From: Parachlorella kessleri
Lineage: Eukaryota; Chlorophyta; Trebouxiophyceae; Chlorellales; Chlorellaceae
Reading direction: 5' to 3'
Assembly (NCBI GenBank): GCA_001598975.1
Contig: BBXU01000193.1
Location: forward strand, 1-24,924
Length of the DNA: 24,924 nt
Shown: one piece after another, positions 20,751 through 24,924 of the stretch
Layout of the letters: each line of letters opens with the position of its first letter
Numbering within the stretch: position 1 is the stretch's first letter
The notes under the pieces: generated by a model
The model's database searches: none
What the model saw: only the letters and a program-made list of their open reading frames with translations
What the model was told of the DNA's origin: nothing
Program-made: the position numbers and the translations under genes

Positions 20751-23700
20751 TCAAAAAATCCCATGAATGGGTTTGATGCCCTCCCTAACCTCATAAGTCA
20801 GCCCCGCCTTGCGCAGGCGGTCGATGAGGAAGGAACCCATGGCCGTGGCTGGCGTGAGCACTCCACCCTTGATTGGCTGGTTTCGATCCAGCTGGTCTTG
20901 CTGCAGCGCCAGGCACAGCCCAGCCTCCAAAACCATGCGGGCAGTGCCCTGCACCGATAATGGCACGGCCAGCACTTTGTCATCCACCCGAATTGTGGGC
21001 CAGCGCAACCCAAGGGAGGGAGGCGACAGCGAACTCGCAGTGCCCAGTCATCAGTGAGTACACCCTGCCATTTGCAGCGACGGCATGCCTCAACACAACC
21101 GGTAAGCCGGGTTTGTGCTATGTTCCTTAAAGGCCCGCGAGGCTAGGAAACATAGCCCTTACTGTGGAGTCATGACTAATCGGCCAGCCGACCCATACAC
21201 TGCCAAACTTACCCAGTAGCCAGGGTCTCGCTTGGGATCTCCCAGCTCCGCCACCACAATTCTCGGCTGGACTCCACCCTCCTCCTACAGCAGCAGTGGT
21301 GGAAACAAGGAAAGGTGAGGACACCCAATGGGCGCCTCCTCAAGCCAGTCTGTGGGAAGCTACAGGTGTACATAAGAATGAAAAATGTGACAGGTGATGG
21401 TCTAGCTGCAGCTGAGGAGGTTGCAGCTCGTTACAAACGCCAAAATGGTTGAACACCCCGAGGGGCAATCCAGGGGATGGTGGCACCGGCTAGCAGCAGA
21501 CCAGTAGAGGCAGTGCTGCATGCCAGAGCGCCCTACCTGTGCATAGCCCACGACTTGGTGCCGGTAATTGCCATTGAGCATGACGTCCCTAGAGGGGCCC
21601 TGCCCTGGAGCTGGCACCACCCTCCTCAGCAAGGAGTGCAGCCAGACCTGGTCGAGCAGCAGGCGGAGGCCAATGACTGCCACTGCTGACACCTGGGCTG
21701 CAGCCAGCTAGTACAGTACATCTGTGAGCGTAGGATTTCAACACGGTCACACTGTTAAGTCCTGTTTGCAGCAGCTACAGCAGGGAATGGCGATGTAGTG
21801 GTTGGGAATGTTGCATAGACCGTGCAGGTTTCCCTCCAAATCGCCTGGTGCAGCAGGGGCCATGCACAACGGTAGGAGCCTTGCAGATGACATGGTCGTC
21901 ATTTAGAATTCCAACAAGGCTTGGAGAGCTTCGCCAGTGCAAGCCATGCCAAGCACACACCTGTCAGCCAGTTGGCTGCGGCCATGCCCTCCTGGTAGTG
22001 GAACTTGTCACCATACCCCAGCAGGGCAGCCGAGCGGTGCACCACACGGTTGTTGGTGACCTGCAAAAAAGGCTTTGGCAGTTGCAATGTCCCGCCTGCG
22101 CTCTCAGGGTGTTGAGATGTGCCTGCCTGCACCAAGCTGCAGCTAGCTAGGAGCTGTGCTTGGCTGTCACCATGGACATGTGCAGGCACCCCTGTCCATT
22201 CCCCTAATCACAGACTAATTGAGAGGTGACTGCATGAGAGCATTGGGTTGGACTCTACATTACACTACGAACCCCAAACCGCCCAGCCAAGGGTACCTCC
22301 TGCTCAACCCGACACGCACATGCCATGCATTCCCAGTAGAATTGGGTTCAGGACAGTGCACATGCAAGACATCCTAGCATGCAGAACCACACTTAGGGCA
22401 CGCTCTTCTCAGTGCTGTGAGCCTGCCTGCAAGATGAAAGGGGCCAGCCACCTCTTCAGTGTGGGCTCGTAGTCGGGCCTCCACACCTCCCCGTCATCCC
22501 CTTTTGGTGCTCCGGGGGGCATAAGTGAGCAGACCCCGGTGTCCTGGGTCACCCCAGGCTTCCTCCTAGCTTCCGCAAGCTCCATGACTGTGGCCAGGCT
22601 CCCACCACTGGCGCTGAGCGTGCTGCTGAGGATAACGTGGACCACCCTGGCAGTGTGCTTGCCCAGCTCCCTCCTTATGTGATCCACCACCAGGAAGGCC
22701 CCGAGATCTGCAGGCTGGCAAGCCGTGCAGGAGGTGACCCATCAAAGCGAAAAGATGACAAGCCGTGCGCATGCAGCCAAGGGAAACACATGCGACCCAC
22801 TGTGAGTTTACAGCACAGGAGGTGCAAATGGCACCTCTGCCTGTCAAACACGAGAAGCCAAGCGCTTTTGGCATGGACTTGTGCCTGTGCCAGGCCAGCA
22901 GCAATGCATCAGGCTAACGAATGCCTGGAAGCCAGAGCTGTGGCTTCCTCACCGGAGGGAATGCTGTCATAGCCGCAGCACGGCACAATGCGCACATTCT
23001 TGGCTTGGGCCTGCTCATGGTAGCTCCTAATAAGATCCATCACATAGGTCGTCTCTCCTGCACAAACAGCGGAGGCAAGACTGCTGTCTGTGCGCCCTGT
23101 GGGCAGCATCCTGTGGGGGCCAGCCAGCGCCGTGGTTAAAAGAGTCGCCCTTCGCGTGCATGTCCCTGGCTTGCACAGACCCTCAAGCGCAACCAAAACC
23201 AAGCCCTTGCTATACACCACTGGTTGTGCCCTTGAGCGCCTATCTGCACAGTTGTGGTGCTGTGTGGATGTTTGAATTGCATGCAGGCTGCCCATTGCGG
23301 CCCACTGCACGCTGTTAGACTAAGAATGGACTAGACTAGACGCTGCAGTCCGCACTACCAGCGTGAGGGGGTCGCATGCACTCAACTCACGATGCTGCTC
23401 TTATGCTTCCTGAGTATGCTGCTCTATATGCTAGATGAATGTCCTGCTCATTATGCTGAAGTGGATATGCTGCATCAGCACAGACCTGTGATGTCACAGT
23501 AGTGCGCTCCCTGCCGCACACAGGCATCCACGATGGGCTTCCCCAGCCGCATGTAGGGGCCCGCGGTGCTGATGATGACATGGGTATCCTTGGCGATGGC
23601 GTCAATGGAAGGCTGGTCCTTGATATCACCCAGCAGGATGGGCACGTCCTGCAAGGCAGATTACCAGAATACGATCCGACAAAAGGACAAAAGAACACCA

Positions 23701-24623
23701 TTGTGGCATTGCATCAAGGCTGCCGTTCAGGGCGAGCACTTGACGCCCGTAGCCCAGTTGCAGCGACATGAAAGAAAGAACATGGACATACAAAGGGTGC
23801 AAAAAGACAGCCCTCAGCCCTTCGCACTTAGAACAGCCCTGTCAGACAATGCAACTGCTGGGGAGCACAAGGCTCCTACCCTATACAACCATGCAATGTG
23901 CTGCAACTTTTTGTGCCAGTTTCAGCGCCCAACAGTGTACTGCCCACCACAGTAGCGACACTGGCGGCTCCAAAGTTCACACGTCCCTTCCATTGGACTG
24001 ATTGACAGCTCTAGACCCATACATATAGACACATCTCCGGCACTTCACACAGGTGGGAAAGAACGGCACAGACTTAGGTGAAACACACCCTCACACCTTC
24101 AGTCCCTCTCCATATGTCTTGCTCAGCTCCAGGCGAACCCCGTCCAGCCGCTGCCTGTTGCGCCCAGCCATAGCCCACCTGATCTGTCCCTGCACAGCAC
24201 AGCAGGCACAGCACGGCAGCCTGAAGCCCAGGAGATCTGACCACCTGGACCTGCAGAGCAGGCACAGCAGGGGCAGCCTAGGGGGACCTGGATGTCTGCC
24301 GGCCCAGCTGCTGCTGGTTTAGCAATTCCCGGCGTGGCATGCTCGGTGAGGGATTACCTGAGCGGCAGGAGGTAAGGATGCTGACCCTGATGAATACATT
24401 GCATGGCATGAAGACCTAGGCAGCTTAAGCCAAACTAGGAACTGTTGTACGTGGGGCCCATTGTCCGGATTTTCACACAAACTGTATGCGTTCACCATGT
24501 CCTCAAAATTGCTGAGCTGCTTTGGTCAGGTATGGCTCCAGACTCACCCTCTGCAGCTCTGCATTACCTTGTAGTCACGAGCGACATGCTCACACACCAG
24601 CCTGCCTGTGAACCCGGTGGCAC
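20751..24623 (-). CDS. Saccharopine dehydrogenase-like oxidoreductase (SCCPDH family), 5' end missing
   Basis: This is an NAD(P)-binding protein of the SCCPDH / trans-acting enoyl reductase family; substrate in algae is not known, and it should not be taken for the lysine-pathway enzyme. Exons on the minus strand: 24623-24568, 24189-24097, 23648-23486, 23057-22953, 22707-22427, 22060-21961, 21697-21537, 21284-21213, 20948-20751. They give about 409 residues. Motifs: Rossmann loop GATGFTGRLV at the start, IRWAMAGRNRQRLDGV, STAGPYMRLGKPIVDACV, GAHYCDIT joined to GETTYV, CCGYDSIPSDLGAFLVVDH, RWLAPF, VVHRSAALLGYG, PAPGQGPSRDVM, VVAELGDPKRDPGYW, then KGGVLTPATAMGSFLIDRL. The GPS and GDPxRDPGYW blocks point to the plant/bacterial branch. 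The first exon should supply only about 10-20 residues and end in phase 1; none suitable was found between 24624 and 24924. The intron after 22427 appears to start GC. The gene converges on the strawberry notch gene. Confidence 0.92.
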
Positions 24624-24924
24624 CTGCATCCAAGGCAAGGCACCTAGTAGCCGGACCCTGACGGCAACTTGGGGCGATGCATTGAAGACTGCCCTGCTGA
24701 CTGAGTTGCGACAGGAGGCTTGAGAGGTTGTGAGAAAGTAGGTGGGGGGCAGGTGGGCTGTCAGGGGACACTCTGGCGCTACCAGCGCTTGGGGGCGTAT
24801 AACATAGCACGGCAAGAGGGATATGACACCCAAGCTCTAGCCAGTACTACTTACCCGCCCGCTGAGTACTGAAGCGGACACGCTTGCACAGTGTGGGTGG
24901 GTGGGTCGGTGCGTGTGGGTATGT
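24624..24924. other. Upstream of SCCPDH-like exon; probable first intron and flank
   Basis: About 300 bp at the right edge. On the minus strand a strong donor (GTAAGTAG) begins at 24854 and would leave the required phase 1, but the codons before it (KRVRFSTQRA) do not resemble the hydrophobic strand that normally leads into the GATGFTG loop, and no in-frame ATG is present. The real first coding exon is therefore probably beyond the window, or this donor ends an untranslated exon. Confidence 0.4.
24895..24919 (+). repeat. GTGG-rich run with G-quadruplex potential
   Basis: Four GGG runs occur at 24895-24897, 24899-24901, 24903-24905 and 24917-24919, with loops of 1, 1 and 11 bases, inside a simple GT/GTGG-rich tract at the window edge. 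It lies upstream of the SCCPDH-like gene, which is on the other strand. Pattern match only. Confidence 0.5.

Noticed and set aside
24564..24833. Minus-strand open frames over the first seen SCCPDH-like exon, with apparent Met starts
   Set aside because: One is in another frame; the other runs through the intron into the exon in frame but its N-terminal sequence does not resemble the nucleotide-binding strand, and the acceptor GATGCAG fits splicing at 24623.
1..24924. tRNA, rRNA, CRISPR, transposase or integrated virus signatures
   Set aside because: None was found on either strand by reading; short repeats present are too small and too few to indicate a mobile element.

Overview
The window looks like nuclear DNA from a green alga (chlorophyte). 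Genes are cut into many short GC-rich exons by spliceosomal introns with GTGAGT/GTAAGT donors and TGCAG acceptors. Start codons sit in an ATGGC context. Ala, Gly, Gln and Ser runs interrupt conserved domains. The largest gene is the PHD-containing form of strawberry notch that plants carry (FORGETTER1 type). No bacterial, organellar, mobile-element, CRISPR or RNA-gene signature was seen. The lineage call is an inference from gene style and content; species was not determined.

Layout, left to right: (1) 1-956, minus strand, the 3' part of an unrecognised gene whose stop codon lies exactly at the window edge. (2) 1055-2926, plus strand, ARPC1, the WD40 subunit of the Arp2/3 actin-nucleating complex (4 exons, 424 aa). 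(3) 3068-5143, minus strand, EIPR1/TSSC1-like WD40 protein of the endosomal EARP/GARP tethering system (6 exons, 443 aa), tail to tail with ARPC1. (4) 5144-6029, an intergenic stretch that should hold divergent promoters. (5) 6030-20247, plus strand, a strawberry notch/FORGETTER1 homologue of about 46 exons and about 1,690 aa: helicase-like core, coiled coil, acidic linker with a SUMO-interaction-like motif, PHD finger, helicase C half and SBNO C-terminal region. (6) 20248-20750, convergent 3' flanks. (7) 20751-24623, minus strand, a saccharopine dehydrogenase-like oxidoreductase (SCCPDH family, plant/bacterial branch; 9 exons seen, first exon not found).

The genes are ordinary conserved eukaryotic housekeeping or regulatory genes and do not form one pathway. 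ARPC1 and EIPR1 both touch endosome and actin biology, but their adjacency may be chance. Exon models were joined by hand from splice sites, reading phase and family conservation. Every junction keeps phase except exon 3/4 of the strawberry notch gene, which is reported as unresolved. I did not find a convincing new biological system. The points most worth a second look are the unidentified gene at the left edge, two probable GC-AG introns supported by phase, the SUMO-interaction-like motif beside the PHD finger, the unresolved exon junction and a perfect intronic hairpin.
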